Source: Hyphomicrobiaceae bacterium
Lineage (GTDB): Bacteria > Pseudomonadota > Alphaproteobacteria > Rhizobiales > Hyphomicrobiaceae
Assembly (NCBI GenBank): GCA_020638055.1
Contig: JACKJH010000001.1
Span: 124,001-188,000 of the forward strand
Direction: 5' to 3'
Length of the DNA: 64,000 nt
The notes beneath the pieces were generated by a model. That model did no database searches and was not told where the DNA came from. It saw only the letters and a list, made by a program, of their open reading frames with translations. Below, piece by piece: positions 15,784 through 24,709 of this stretch. A program made the translations under genes and the position numbers. Every line of letters begins with the position of its first letter. Position 1 is the stretch's first letter.

Positions 15784-17606
15784 ACTGTCGCCCCGCTGCG
15801 TGCCTCGTCAGCGAGATCTTCTGCTTCGACCAGATGAATGAACGCGTCCTCCATGGTCGGGTCCGGCTGGTGATCACTGACCGCGCCGCGCTTGAGAGCG
15901 TCCGGCGTGTCTAGCGCGATCAGCCGGGCGCGATAGAGCATCGCCACCCGATCGCAATATTCCGCCTCGTCCATAAAATGGGTGGTGACCATCACGGTCA
16001 CACCCTTGCGGGCAAGCCCGTTGATATGGGTCCAGAATTCGCGCCTTGTGATGGGGTCGACGCCCGAAGTCGGCTCATCCAGGAACAGCACAGGCGGGCG
16101 ATGCATCACCGCGCACGCCAGCGCCAGGCGTTGCTTATATCCAAGCGGCAATGAGTCCGGCGCCGCCGAGAGCCAGGGTTGCAGACCGAAGATGTCGATC
16201 ATCTCCTCGATCCGGGCCTGCCGCGCGGCGCCTTTCAGGCCATATACGCCGGCGGAAAACTCCAGGTTCTGCCGCACGGATAACAAACCATAGAGCGAGA
16301 ATTTCTGCGCCATGTAGCCAAGCTGGCCTTTGGCCGCGCCGGTCGCCCGGCGCAGGTCCAGCCCCACCACCTGCGCCTCGCCGCTGGTGGGTTTGAGGAG
16401 GCCGCACAGCATTTTGAAGGTGGTCGATTTGCCAGCGCCATTTGGCCCTAGCAGGCCGAAGATCTCGCCTTTGCGGACCTCGAAGCTCACATTGTCGGTG
16501 GCTGTGAAATCGCCAAAGCGCTTGGTCAGATCCCGGCAGGAAACGGCGACGTCTGAGGCAAGTTCGACCGGCGACAACCCTTCAGCGAGCGCCGATGTGC
16601 CGCCCGGACCACCACCAAGAAGATCGATGAAGGCGTCTTCGAAACGGGCGGGCACCGCCCTGAGCTGCGCATCGACCCGCCCGGCGAGCGCGGTTATCTG
16701 CTCGCTTCCCGTATCGGCGCGCAGCACCATGCGTACGCCGGCACCCTGGATCACCCCATCGCTGACGCTTTCCAGATCCAATGCCTCGGCAAGCACGGCA
16801 CGTCGCTGATCGCCAACCTGTTCCAGACGGAAGCTTCGGTTTGTAAGGCGTGCGGTCAGCTCTCCGGGCGGCCCGTCATAAGCAAGCTGCCCTTCGTTGA
16901 GCAACAGCACGCTGTCGCAGCGCTCAGCCTCGTCGAGGTAAGCGGTCGACCAGACCACGGCCATCCCTTCGTCGGTCAGCGCCTGCACCATGCGCCACAG
17001 ATCCTGACGGCTGACCGGATCGACGCCGACGCCCGGTTCATCGAGCAACAGGACGGCAGGCCGGGCCATCAACGCGCAGGCCAGACCGAGCTTCTGCTTC
17101 ATGCCGCCGGAGAGCTTCCCTGCCAAGCGTTCGGTAAAGGGGGCAAGACGCGTGAAGTCGAGCAATTCCGCAAAAAGGTCAGCGTTCCTGTCGGCATCCA
17201 TGCCGCGCAACTGCGCATAGAGGCGCATATTCTCCATGACCGATAAGTCTTCGTAGAGGCCAAAGCGCTGCGGCATGTAGCCGGTCGCGACATGGATGGC
17301 GTCATTGTCGTCCACCACATCAAAGCCCGCCACCGTGGCCTGGCCGCTGTTCGGCGCCAGCAGACCTGTCAGAATGCGCATCAAGGTTGTCTTGCCCGCG
17401 CCGTCCGGTCCAACCAGCCCGGTAAGACAGCCGTACCGGATATGCGCATTCAAGCTCTGCAAAGCATGCACGCTGCCAAAATGCTTGCTTACCCCGTCGA
17501 TGACGACTGCTACCTCACTATCCGTGTCACGTAGCGGGTCGGATGTTGTGCTACCGGACGCCACGTCAACGGCCTTTGACGTGCGCGCTGGAGGCTTGCC
17601 CGGCAT
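15780..17606 (-). CDS. Tandem ABC transporter ATPase (YbhF-like)
   Basis: A 608-residue protein with two complete nucleotide-binding domains. The first has Walker A GPDGAGKTT, signature LSGGMKQKLGLA and Walker B VLLLDEPGVGVD; the second has Walker A GPNGAGKST, a degenerate signature (LPLGYKQRLALA) and Walker B VLFLDEPTSGVD. This fused arrangement matches E. coli YbhF. The start at 17606 gives a 41-base overlap with the end of the HlyD gene; a later start is possible. It powers the exporter made by the two downstream permeases. Confidence 0.9.
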   Translation of the reverse strand: MPGKPPARTSKAVDVASGSTTSDPLRDTDSEVAVVIDGVSKHFGSVHALQSLNAHIRYGCLTGLVGPDGAGKTTLMRILTGLLAPNSGQATVAGFDVVDDNDAIHVATGYMPQRFGLYEDLSVMENMRLYAQLRGMDADRNADLFAELLDFTRLAPFTERLAGKLSGGMKQKLGLACALMARPAVLLLDEPGVGVDPVSRQDLWRMVQALTDEGMAVVWSTAYLDEAERCDSVLLLNEGQLAYDGPPGELTARLTNRSFRLEQVGDQRRAVLAEALDLESVSDGVIQGAGVRMVLRADTGSEQITALAGRVDAQLRAVPARFEDAFIDLLGGGPGGTSALAEGLSPVELASDVAVSCRDLTKRFGDFTATDNVSFEVRKGEIFGLLGPNGAGKSTTFKMLCGLLKPTSGEAQVVGLDLRRATGAAKGQLGYMAQKFSLYGLLSVRQNLEFSAGVYGLKGAARQARIEEMIDIFGLQPWLSAAPDSLPLGYKQRLALACAVMHRPPVLFLDEPTSGVDPITRREFWTHINGLARKGVTVMVTTHFMDEAEYCDRVAMLYRARLIALDTPDALKRGAVSDHQPDPTMEDAFIHLVEAEDLADEARSGATV

Positions 17607-18597
17607 CGACGTCGATGGTCACCGGCATGCCCTGGCGCAATGCGGCATCTGCATTGGTGACCACGATCCGCAGGCGATAGACTAGATCTGTGCGTAGATC
17701 CGTGGTCTCTACCGTTTTTGGCGTGAACTCGGCGCGCGGTGAAATGAACCCGATCTGACCTCGATAGACCTTGTCGGACGAGTCGCTGCGAACCTGCACC
17801 TGCATTCCGGGCGCGATGCGGCCCAGATCCGGTTCCCTAACATAGGCACGTACATAAACCGGAGCATCAAGGCTGAGGCTATAGATCGGACTCTGACTAA
17901 CGACCATGCTGCCGGGTTCGCGAACCCGTGCAATCACAGTGCCGGTGCTCGGTGCCAGCAGCACTGTGTCTGCAAGAGCAGTCGCAGCTTGTGCTCGTGC
18001 TGCTTGTGCGGCTGCCAGGCGGGCTTGCCCCGCTGCGATATCTTCCTTGCGGAAGCCTTCCATGGCTTGTGAATGGGCGGCCCGGGCCGCATTGACAGTG
18101 GCGACGGCCTGATCGCGCGAGGCGCGCGCCGCATCGGCCGCCTTTTGACTGGTAGCCCCCGACGTGAGCAACTGGTTCTGACGATCGAAATTGCGCTCTG
18201 CCTCCCTAGCGACGGCCAATGCCTGATTAAGGGCCTCCTGCGTCTGTGCAATCTCTTGTGGACGCAGGCCGCGGTGCAATTTGTCGAGCTCTGCCCGAGA
18301 AACATCCACAGACGCATCCGCCGCCGCGAGCGCTTCCTCGAACGGCTGCGCGTCGAGGACAGCAATGCGCGCGCCCTTTTCGACGTGATCTCCTTCATCG
18401 AAGTGCATCTGCGCTACACGGCCGGACTGACGGAAGGCCAATTGCACCTCCCGAATGTCGACATTGCCGTATAGGCGCAGAGTATTGTCGTTGCGGTCGC
18501 CGCGCTGCACCCACAGCCATCCAGCACCAATTATCGCGATGACGGCGGCAACAATCAGGAGCCGCTTTGTGACGCTGGATAGATGAATACTCTTCAT
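17566..18597 (-). CDS. HlyD-family membrane-fusion (periplasmic adaptor) protein
   Basis: A 343-residue adaptor with one N-terminal transmembrane segment (RLLIVAAVIAIIGAGWLWVQ), a biotinyl-lipoyl-like half (VDIREVQLAFRQSGRVAQMHFDEGDHVEKGARIAVLD), a long coiled-coil hairpin (about residues 85-190, rich in Ala/Gln/Glu) and a beta-barrel ending VTIDVDAG. It is similar in layout to YbhG. Its ATG overlaps the TetR stop (ATGA), placing it second in the operon. It would bridge the inner-membrane ABC exporter and the NodT-type outer-membrane protein. Confidence 0.9.
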   Translation of the reverse strand: MKSIHLSSVTKRLLIVAAVIAIIGAGWLWVQRGDRNDNTLRLYGNVDIREVQLAFRQSGRVAQMHFDEGDHVEKGARIAVLDAQPFEEALAAADASVDVSRAELDKLHRGLRPQEIAQTQEALNQALAVAREAERNFDRQNQLLTSGATSQKAADAARASRDQAVATVNAARAAHSQAMEGFRKEDIAAGQARLAAAQAARAQAATALADTVLLAPSTGTVIARVREPGSMVVSQSPIYSLSLDAPVYVRAYVREPDLGRIAPGMQVQVRSDSSDKVYRGQIGFISPRAEFTPKTVETTDLRTDLVYRLRIVVTNADAALRQGMPVTIDVDAGQASSAHVKGR

Positions 18598-19202
18598 TGC
18601 ACTGTTCCGATACCGCGCAGATAAATGGCGAAAACGCCGCCCGCATCGCTGCGAATGCGGGTTACATCGCCCGCCAGCAAGGATCGCACGACGAGTCCCT
18701 GGACCGTGCCGATGAACAGCGTGGCTGCGGCATCTGGATCGAGATCCGCATGCAGCTCGTTCCGTGTCTTCCCTGCTTCGAGCAACCCACGAATCCGCTC
18801 GCCGTTGTGGCGGATCAGCGTCTGGGCCATCCGCTTTGGAAGGGTCTCGCCCGGACGCTGCAACTCCCCGAACAGCATTCTTGGCACCCCCGGGTGTTCA
18901 GAGACGAATTCGATATGTGTCACGAAGACCGCCTCAAGGGCTGCGATCGGAGACGTGGCTCCTTCTGCTGCCTTATCCACGCGGGCGAGCAAGCGTTCGG
19001 CCACCCAAGATATGACGGCCTCTAAGATCGCATCCTTGCTCGGGAAATGACGGAACAGCGCCCCCTGGGTCAGCCCCATTCGCTGCGCGATGGCCGTCGT
19101 TGTGATGTCGCTCGGATTTTGTTCCGCGGCCAGATCGACCATCGCCTCCACGGTCGCCGCTCGTCGCTCGTCAGCGGGAAGATGCTTGGGATGCCCATTC
19201 AT
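18594..19202 (-). CDS. TetR/AcrR-family repressor of the efflux operon
   Basis: A 202-residue paralogue of the regulator at 9969. The DNA-recognition stretch ITTTAIAQRMGLTQGALFRHFPSKDAILE is almost identical between the two, as is HPGVPRMLFGELQRPGETLPKRM, so they probably bind the same operator. The ATG at 19202 is preferred over GTG at 19211. It is the first gene of the operon and overlaps hlyD, an arrangement like CecR with ybhGFSR in E. coli. A perfect 14-base palindrome lies at its own promoter, so it should be autoregulated. Confidence 0.9.
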   Translation of the reverse strand: MNGHPKHLPADERRAATVEAMVDLAAEQNPSDITTTAIAQRMGLTQGALFRHFPSKDAILEAVISWVAERLLARVDKAAEGATSPIAALEAVFVTHIEFVSEHPGVPRMLFGELQRPGETLPKRMAQTLIRHNGERIRGLLEAGKTRNELHADLDPDAAATLFIGTVQGLVVRSLLAGDVTRIRSDAGGVFAIYLRGIGTVQ

Positions 19203-19222
19203 GGCTTGCACTCACACAAGAA

Positions 19223-19264
19223 AGTAATCTATTACTATCTATCCATTATAGTTGCTCACCGCAA
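19223..19264 (-). promoter_or_regulatory. Efflux operon promoter with perfect TetR operator
   Basis: On the minus strand TTGCGG (19259-19264), 17 bases and TAGATA (19236-19241) form the promoter, and AGTAATCTATTACT-type arms (19223-19236) make a perfect six-plus-six palindrome around a two-base centre just after the -10. Layout and bases (TAGATAGTAAT) are the same as at phaC. Confidence 0.7.
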
Positions 19265-19411
19265 GAGGAAACCACGGGGGTAATCGTCATCGACAGCAAG
19301 GCCGTTATCCCGGTCGACCAACGCCGGTCGATCCCACGCGAATGGAACGGTGAGCGCCTGTCCTCCCTCCATGGGAGGAGCCCGATACGTCATGAACCCA
19401 GCGGAATATAA

Positions 19412-20359
19412 GTGGAACTACGCCACCTCCGATACTTCGTTGCCGCAGCGGAACATGGCAGCCTTCGCAAGGCTGCGTCGGCGCTTGGCATCCGAGAGTC
19501 AGCGGTCAGCCGTCGAATCCGCGATCTTGAGGATCACTTGGGCGCCTCGCTCTTTCAGCGGCACAATGGCGGTGTCATTCTAACGCTGGCCGGGCAGCGC
19601 TTCGTGCGGCACGCGCGAAAGGCACTTAGGCAGATCGAGTATGGTGCAAAGGACGTCGCCACGATCGGACGCTCCGAAGACGGTCGGATCAAGATCGGGA
19701 TATTCTCTTCGCTCGCCTCGGGCTTCCTGTCGGAGTTGCTGCGCGCTTATGATAAGGGTCACGCGCAGGTCCGAATCGAGCTGATAGACGGCGATCCGGC
19801 GGATCATGTTTCGGCGATTCGTCAGTTGCGACTTGATGTTGCGTTCATCACCGGTACGTCGCAGTGGCCCGATTGCGAAGTCGATCAGCTTTGGTGGGAG
19901 CGGGTATTTGTTGTCCTTCCCGCTAACCACTCGCTCTGCGGCAAGGCGGAACTCAACTGGCGCGACCTCGTCGGCGAGCGGTTCATTGTAAGCGACGGGG
20001 CGCCGGGGCCGGAGATTCACGACTACTTGGTGCAGCGCCTCGCTGATCTTGGACGGCATCCAGAAGTTGATACACAATATGTCGGTCGAGACAATCTTCT
20101 CTCGCTTGTAGCGGTCGGTCGAGGTCTAACGCTGACGAGCGAAGCAACTACGGTCGCACAGTTCCCAGGAATCACATATCGACCGATCGCGAACGAAGTT
20201 CTGCCCTTCAGCGCAGTGTGGTCGCCCCGGAACGATAATCCGGCCTGCCGTCGATTGCTCAGTCTCGCGCGTACATTATCCCGATCAACAAGAGCAACAA
20301 TCATTACTGCGATGCTTTTGACTTCCTCGCTTTCACAAATCCCCGATCCGTGGCTATGA
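19412..20359 (+). CDS. LysR-family transcriptional regulator at the ICE edge
   Basis: A 315-residue LysR-type regulator. Residues 1-60 (MELRHLRYFVAAAEHGSLRKAASALGIRESAVSRRIRDLEDHLGASLFQR) are the winged helix-turn-helix; the effector-binding domain follows from about residue 90. It is transcribed towards the trb operon and converges with it; its last 56 bases overlap the DUF2274 gene on the other strand. The final residues (TAMLLTSSLSQIPDPWL) are encoded inside that overlap and look unlike a LysR C-terminus, so the gene may have been extended or truncated by an earlier junction. Target and inducer are unknown. Confidence 0.88.
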   Translation: MELRHLRYFVAAAEHGSLRKAASALGIRESAVSRRIRDLEDHLGASLFQRHNGGVILTLAGQRFVRHARKALRQIEYGAKDVATIGRSEDGRIKIGIFSSLASGFLSELLRAYDKGHAQVRIELIDGDPADHVSAIRQLRLDVAFITGTSQWPDCEVDQLWWERVFVVLPANHSLCGKAELNWRDLVGERFIVSDGAPGPEIHDYLVQRLADLGRHPEVDTQYVGRDNLLSLVAVGRGLTLTSEATTVAQFPGITYRPIANEVLPFSAVWSPRNDNPACRRLLSLARTLSRSTRATIITAMLLTSSLSQIPDPWL

Positions 20360-20531
20360 ATCGCTCCAGCATAGGAACAATGAGACGGACCGGATCGGCC
20401 GATGCCTGTCCCGACTCGCGGCCGAGGATCTCGGCATAGGCCATCAGGTCGCGATGGAGCGCGGCAGGCAGCTCCAGCGCGACCTTGACGGGTTTATCGT
20501 CGGCGATGGGGCCGAGTTTCAGCTTGGTCAT
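20304..20531 (-). CDS. DUF2274 protein at end of trb operon
   Basis: A 75-residue protein (MTKLKLGPIADDKPVKVALELPAALHRDLMAYAEIL...) of the DUF2274 family, which regularly follows trbI in alphaproteobacterial conjugation operons. The KVALELPAALHRDLMAYAE stretch looks like a ribbon-helix-helix strand and helix, so DNA binding is possible. It starts two bases after trbI and is the last gene of the operon. Its precise role in transfer is not known. Confidence 0.85.
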   Translation of the reverse strand: MTKLKLGPIADDKPVKVALELPAALHRDLMAYAEILGRESGQASADPVRLIVPMLERFIATDRGFVKARKSKASQ

Positions 20532-20533
20532 GG

Positions 20534-21697
20534 TCAGTTCCTGAAGGGTTCGAGGACAAGATCGCGCGTCACTACAATCCTGACCAGGAAGCCCGGCCGG
20601 ATGGTCAGCGTCGGCGCGACGTTGAGCTGGCGGCGAACGATCTGCTGTCCGGCGTCGTTGATCGTGTCCTGGCCGCCGTTGCGGATGGCGCGCAGGAGCC
20701 GGTCCTGATCGTCGACGGCAAGCTCGGCTCCAACCGAAAGCAGGGTCGAGAGCCCGGCCGCCTTGGCGAGATCCCACCAGTGATAATCGACGCCATCCTC
20801 AAGGCCGGCATAGCCCTGCGTGTCGGTTCCAGGCTGGCGCTCGAGAACGATCGAGCGGCCGTTCGGCATGATGAGCCGGTTCCAGACGAGCAGGACGCGG
20901 CGCTGGCCGAACTGCACGTTGTTGTCGTACTGGCCGATGATCCGCGTCCCCTGGGGTACGAGCAGGATGCGCCCGGTCGGGCTGTCATAGATCGGCTCCG
21001 TGACCTGGGCGATGATCTGGCCGGGCAGATCGGAGCGGATGCCGGTGATGAGTGCGGCCGAAATGACCGCCCCGGCCTGGAGCACGAAGGGCGACGCCGG
21101 CGGCGTCACGCGATCGGGCGTGACGGTGCGCCGGTCGGCCGCCGCGTTGAGGAAGGCGAGCTGCTTGTCCTGGCCGGTGGCGGCCTGTCCGCCCGCGCCG
21201 GAGAGATCGAGGCCGGCAAGACCGGGCATTGCGCCCGCCGTGCTGGCGGCCGTCGATCCCTGCCGCGACTGGAAGAAGACGGTGCTGAGGCGCGCGGCCT
21301 CTTCCTCGGCGCGGCGACGCTGCTCGGCCTCGCTGACGCCGGGCGTCGGAACCGCGGGCGTTACAACGGGCTGGCCGTTGTTCTGCGCGTCGACGATCGG
21401 GCGGCCGAGATCGCCGGGAAGCGCCGGGCCAAGGATCGGGCCGGAATAGTCCTTCGGCAATCCGGCGAGACCGTCGGCGGTCTGGCGGTTGTTGGTGGAA
21501 TAAAGCTCAGCGCCGCCATCGTCCGGCCCGCGTGTCTGGAGCGCGTAGATCAGCGATCCGCCGATGCCGACCAGGGCGACGGCGGCGACGCTCGCGAGCA
21601 TCTTGCGCGAGAGGCGTGTGACGCGCGGCGCTTCGGCGCGAAGCCGCATCGGCGCGACGGGGGTGCTGGTTGCGGTATTGCCTGCGGTATCGGTCAT
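20534..21697 (-). CDS. trbI: TrbI: T4SS outer-membrane core channel (VirB10 family)
   Basis: A 387-residue VirB10/TrbI homologue. A short cytoplasmic segment precedes one transmembrane helix (MLASVAAVALVGIGGSLIYAL, about residues 33-53), then a Pro-rich periplasmic linker and a C-terminal barrel domain (SPFVLQAGAVISAALITGIRSDLPGQIIAQVTEPIYDSPTGR, LLVPQGTRIIGQYDN) characteristic of the family. It spans both membranes and connects the inner-membrane complex to the outer-membrane core. It overlaps trbG by one base, as expected for a coupled operon. Confidence 0.95.
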   Translation of the reverse strand: MTDTAGNTATSTPVAPMRLRAEAPRVTRLSRKMLASVAAVALVGIGGSLIYALQTRGPDDGGAELYSTNNRQTADGLAGLPKDYSGPILGPALPGDLGRPIVDAQNNGQPVVTPAVPTPGVSEAEQRRRAEEEAARLSTVFFQSRQGSTAASTAGAMPGLAGLDLSGAGGQAATGQDKQLAFLNAAADRRTVTPDRVTPPASPFVLQAGAVISAALITGIRSDLPGQIIAQVTEPIYDSPTGRILLVPQGTRIIGQYDNNVQFGQRRVLLVWNRLIMPNGRSIVLERQPGTDTQGYAGLEDGVDYHWWDLAKAAGLSTLLSVGAELAVDDQDRLLRAIRNGGQDTINDAGQQIVRRQLNVAPTLTIRPGFLVRIVVTRDLVLEPFRN

Positions 21698-22656
21698 TAT
21701 GACGGCCTCCCGTCGGTGCGGGTAATCCTGACGGTCTGCTGCTTGTCGCCCGCGCCAAGGCGCAGTTCGGCCGCGCCAAACAGGCGATCGACAATCAGGA
21801 TGTGTTGATAGATGCGGCTGTTGGCGATCTGGGTTTCGCCTTCGGGGCCGATGACGAAGAGCGGCGGCATCTCGCCCTGCACGATGCCGGCCGGGAACTC
21901 GACATAGACATGCCGGCCATCGTCATAGACGGCGATCGGCTTCCACGGCGGATTGCCAGTGGCGGTCAGGCTGTAGCGATAATTGCGGGCGGCCACGGCC
22001 GGAATGACCGGCGTGACTGGCACGCTTTGGCGCTGGCTGGCCGGCGGCTGCGGATAGGCCCAAGCGACAGACGGCATGTAGGGCTTCTCGCCGGAGCGCA
22101 ACTCCAGCATGTAGGTGCGCCGGTCGGTGGTCACGATGAGGTTGGTGGTGATGTCGGGCCGGCTCGGCTTGACGAGGATATGGACGCGGCGCGTGACGCC
22201 GGAACCGCTCTCGGTATCGCCGATGATCCAGCGCGCCGTATCGCCGGCGGCGATCGGTCCCGCGCCGGTCAGGCTTTCGCCCGGCTCCAGCGCGATGTCG
22301 GTGATCTGGCCGGGAACGGCATAGACCTGATAGAGCGCGCCTTCCGACCATGGGTAGATCTGGATGGCGTTGTAATAGCCCTCGCGGCGCGGCTGCACGC
22401 GAGCCGCCGCATTGGCGTTCTCGACGCGGCCGGTCGGGGTGCCGGCGGTCTCGCCGCCGCGTGCGACCGTCCAGGCCGGCGGGATCAGCACCGGCTTCGG
22501 CCGGTCATCGGTGACGGCGGCCGGGATCGCCGGCAAAGGCGGCACGCTGGCGTCGTAGCTGATCGCCGGAGGCTTGGTCATGCTGGCGCATCCGGCGAGC
22601 ATGGTTGCGGAGAGCAACAGGGCCGGAACGGCGAAGGTGCGGACGGACGGGCTCAT
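21697..22656 (-). CDS. trbG: TrbG: T4SS outer-membrane core (VirB9 family)
   Basis: A 319-residue VirB9-like protein with a lipoprotein-type signal (VPALLLSATMLAGCASM) and the family blocks IYPWSEGALYQVYAVPGQITDIALEPGESL, HILVKPSRPDITTNLIVTTDRRTYMLELRS and ITRTDGR at the end. It pairs with TrbI in the outer-membrane core. In some VirB9 systems a separate VirB7 supplies the lipid anchor; here the LAGC lipobox suggests that TrbG itself is acylated. Confidence 0.95.
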   Translation of the reverse strand: MSPSVRTFAVPALLLSATMLAGCASMTKPPAISYDASVPPLPAIPAAVTDDRPKPVLIPPAWTVARGGETAGTPTGRVENANAAARVQPRREGYYNAIQIYPWSEGALYQVYAVPGQITDIALEPGESLTGAGPIAAGDTARWIIGDTESGSGVTRRVHILVKPSRPDITTNLIVTTDRRTYMLELRSGEKPYMPSVAWAYPQPPASQRQSVPVTPVIPAVAARNYRYSLTATGNPPWKPIAVYDDGRHVYVEFPAGIVQGEMPPLFVIGPEGETQIANSRIYQHILIVDRLFGAAELRLGAGDKQQTVRITRTDGRPS

Positions 22657-23342
22657 TGGCTCAGCTCCCGCGACCAGTTAATCGCATTGACGTAGATGCC
22701 GAGCGGATTGGCTTTCAGCCGCTCGGCGTCTCGGGGCGGCTGGAGGGTGATGGTCAAGATCGCCGTCCACCGCTCCGTTCTCGCAAGCACGCCGTTCTCG
22801 AACTGCCGCTCCGTCCAGGCAACGCGGAAGGAATCCGGCGAGGCGCGGATGACGCTGGAGACGTCGACGGCGATCTGCTGCTTCCCGACCTTGGTGAAGG
22901 GATCGTTGGTGCGGGCATAGTCGTTGAGCGCGCCCGCGCCGCGGTCGGTCGTCCACTCATAGGCGCGAAGCCAGTTCTGGCGAACGATGATCGGATCGGC
23001 CGGGATCGAGCGGACCTGCTCAATGAAGCGGGCCAGATGCCAGGCGATCTGCGGATCGGTCGGGCGATAGTCGGCGGTGGCCGGCGCGATGCTCTGCGCC
23101 TGGCCGAGCTTGTCGACTTGCACCACCCAGGGCACGACGGTTCCGCGCGCCGACTGGATGACGAGCGCCCCGGCGAAACCGGCCGAGAGGATCAGCGAGC
23201 CGAAGGCCATGTATCGCCAGTTCTTGGCCTGCACGCGGGCCGAGCCGATGCGGTCGTCCCAGACCTGCGCGGCCTTCTGGTAAGGCGTCTCGGGTTCGGG
23301 CGTCTTGCCGTAATGCACGGCGGGCCTTTTGAAGATGTTCAT
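22653..23342 (-). CDS. trbF: TrbF: T4SS inner-membrane protein (VirB8 family)
   Basis: A 229-residue bitopic protein: cytoplasmic N-terminus (AVHYGKTPEPETPYQKAAQVWDDRIGSARVQAKNWR), one transmembrane segment (YMAFGSLILSAGFAGALVIQ) and a VirB8-like periplasmic domain. That domain is recognised by PTDPQIAWHLARFIEQVRSIPADPIIVRQNWLRAYEW and the C-terminal NPLGIYVNAINWSREL. It nucleates the periplasmic part of the transfer machine. It overlaps trbG and trbL by four bases each. Confidence 0.95.
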   Translation of the reverse strand: MNIFKRPAVHYGKTPEPETPYQKAAQVWDDRIGSARVQAKNWRYMAFGSLILSAGFAGALVIQSARGTVVPWVVQVDKLGQAQSIAPATADYRPTDPQIAWHLARFIEQVRSIPADPIIVRQNWLRAYEWTTDRGAGALNDYARTNDPFTKVGKQQIAVDVSSVIRASPDSFRVAWTERQFENGVLARTERWTAILTITLQPPRDAERLKANPLGIYVNAINWSRELSQ

Positions 23343-24706
23343 GAGCGGTCGCTTTCAGAGAGGTTGACGGAAGAACCGGAGCCGTGGCTGTCGCCGGAAC
23401 GGACGGCATGGGCGGCGGCGCTGACGCCGTGAGAAAGATGCTGGCCGCGCTTCATGCGCTTGGCCCATTCCGGGGTGCCTCCTGCCGTGGCTGCCGGCGT
23501 GGACGCGGCTTCGGCGTCCTGCGGACCACCGCCGACCGTTCCCATGGTCGAGGAGCCGCCGGTCGCACCGAAGCCGGCCTTGGCGCCATCGGAGAAGCTG
23601 GATTTCATGCTTTCCGAGGCGCGCGCCACCGCGCGCTTCAGCGGTGAGACGGCGGCCGAGCCTGCGGCGCGGGCAACGCCGCCCATGCCGGAGACGACGC
23701 CTGCCGCACCCGACTGCCCCACGGAGCCGAGCGAATAGGCCGCCGATGCCGAGCCTGCCGCCGTCGCGCCGCCGCGGGCAACGGCAGCGCCACCGGAGAG
23801 CGCCGCCGATCCGCCCTTGATGGCGAGACCCGCCGCACCGCCTGCCGCAAGGGCTGCGCCGCCGACGGCAAGGCCGGTCCCCACGGCAGCGCCAGCACCG
23901 AGCTGCGGGCCGCCCGAGACGAGTCCGTTGGCGATGCCGGGACCGAAGATGCCGAGACCGAGCAACGAGAGAGCGGCGAGCACGATCGCCATGGCGTCAT
24001 CGACGGTCGGCGTCGTGCCGCCGAAACCCTTGGTGAACTCGCCGAAGAGCGTCGAGCCGATGCCGATGATGACGGCCAGGACCAGAACCTTGATGCCGCT
24101 GGAAATGACGTTGCCAAGCACACGCTCGGCCATGAAGGCGGTCTTGCCGAAGAGGCCGAACGGAATGAGGACGAATCCGGCGAGCGTCGCCAGCTTGAAC
24201 TCGATCAGGGTGACGAAGAGCTGGATCGCAAGGATGAAGAAGGCAAGGATCACGAGCGCCCAGGCAAACAGCAGGCACACGATCTGGATCAGGTTCTCGA
24301 ACACCGAGATCCAGCCCATCAGCGGCGAGATTGCTTCGAGCAGCGGCCGCGCGGCATCTAGGCCGGTCTGCGCGACCTTGCCGGGGCGCATCAAGTCGGC
24401 GGCCGAAAAGCCCGTGCCGCTCGCCTTCAGGCCAAGCCCGGCGAAGCTGTCGAAGACGATCTTCGCAAGGTTGTTCCAGTTGCCGATGAGATAGGCGAAG
24501 ACGCCGACGAACAGCGTCTTCTTGACGAGGCGCGCGATGATGCCGTCATCGCCGGCCCATGACCAGAACAGGGCGGCGAGCGTCACGTCGATCACGATCA
24601 ATGTGGTCGCAATGAACGCGACTTCGCCGGAAAGAAGGCCAAAGCCCGAGTCGATGTATTTGGTGAATACGCCGAGGAAATTGTCGATGACGCCTGCGCC
24701 GCCCAT
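23339..24706 (-). CDS. trbL: TrbL: T4SS polytopic inner-membrane protein (VirB6 family)
   Basis: A 455-residue protein with several membrane helices in its first 300 residues (for example LVKKTLFVGVFAYLIGNWNNLAKIVF, IVCLLFAWALVILAFFILAIQLFVTLIEF, AIVLAALSLLGLGIFGPGIANGL). They are followed by a very Gly/Ala/Ser-rich region (about residues 275-345) and a polar C-terminal tail. This layout is standard for TrbL. It forms part of the inner-membrane channel through which DNA passes. Confidence 0.94.
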   Translation of the reverse strand: MGGAGVIDNFLGVFTKYIDSGFGLLSGEVAFIATTLIVIDVTLAALFWSWAGDDGIIARLVKKTLFVGVFAYLIGNWNNLAKIVFDSFAGLGLKASGTGFSAADLMRPGKVAQTGLDAARPLLEAISPLMGWISVFENLIQIVCLLFAWALVILAFFILAIQLFVTLIEFKLATLAGFVLIPFGLFGKTAFMAERVLGNVISSGIKVLVLAVIIGIGSTLFGEFTKGFGGTTPTVDDAMAIVLAALSLLGLGIFGPGIANGLVSGGPQLGAGAAVGTGLAVGGAALAAGGAAGLAIKGGSAALSGGAAVARGGATAAGSASAAYSLGSVGQSGAAGVVSGMGGVARAAGSAAVSPLKRAVARASESMKSSFSDGAKAGFGATGGSSTMGTVGGGPQDAEAASTPAATAGGTPEWAKRMKRGQHLSHGVSAAAHAVRSGDSHGSGSSVNLSESDRS

Positions 24707-24709
24707 GGC

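Noticed and set aside
1479..20304. tRNA-Arg 3' end as the ICE attachment site
   Set aside because: No second copy of the tRNA 3' end and no integrase were found in the window, so the site cannot be supported.
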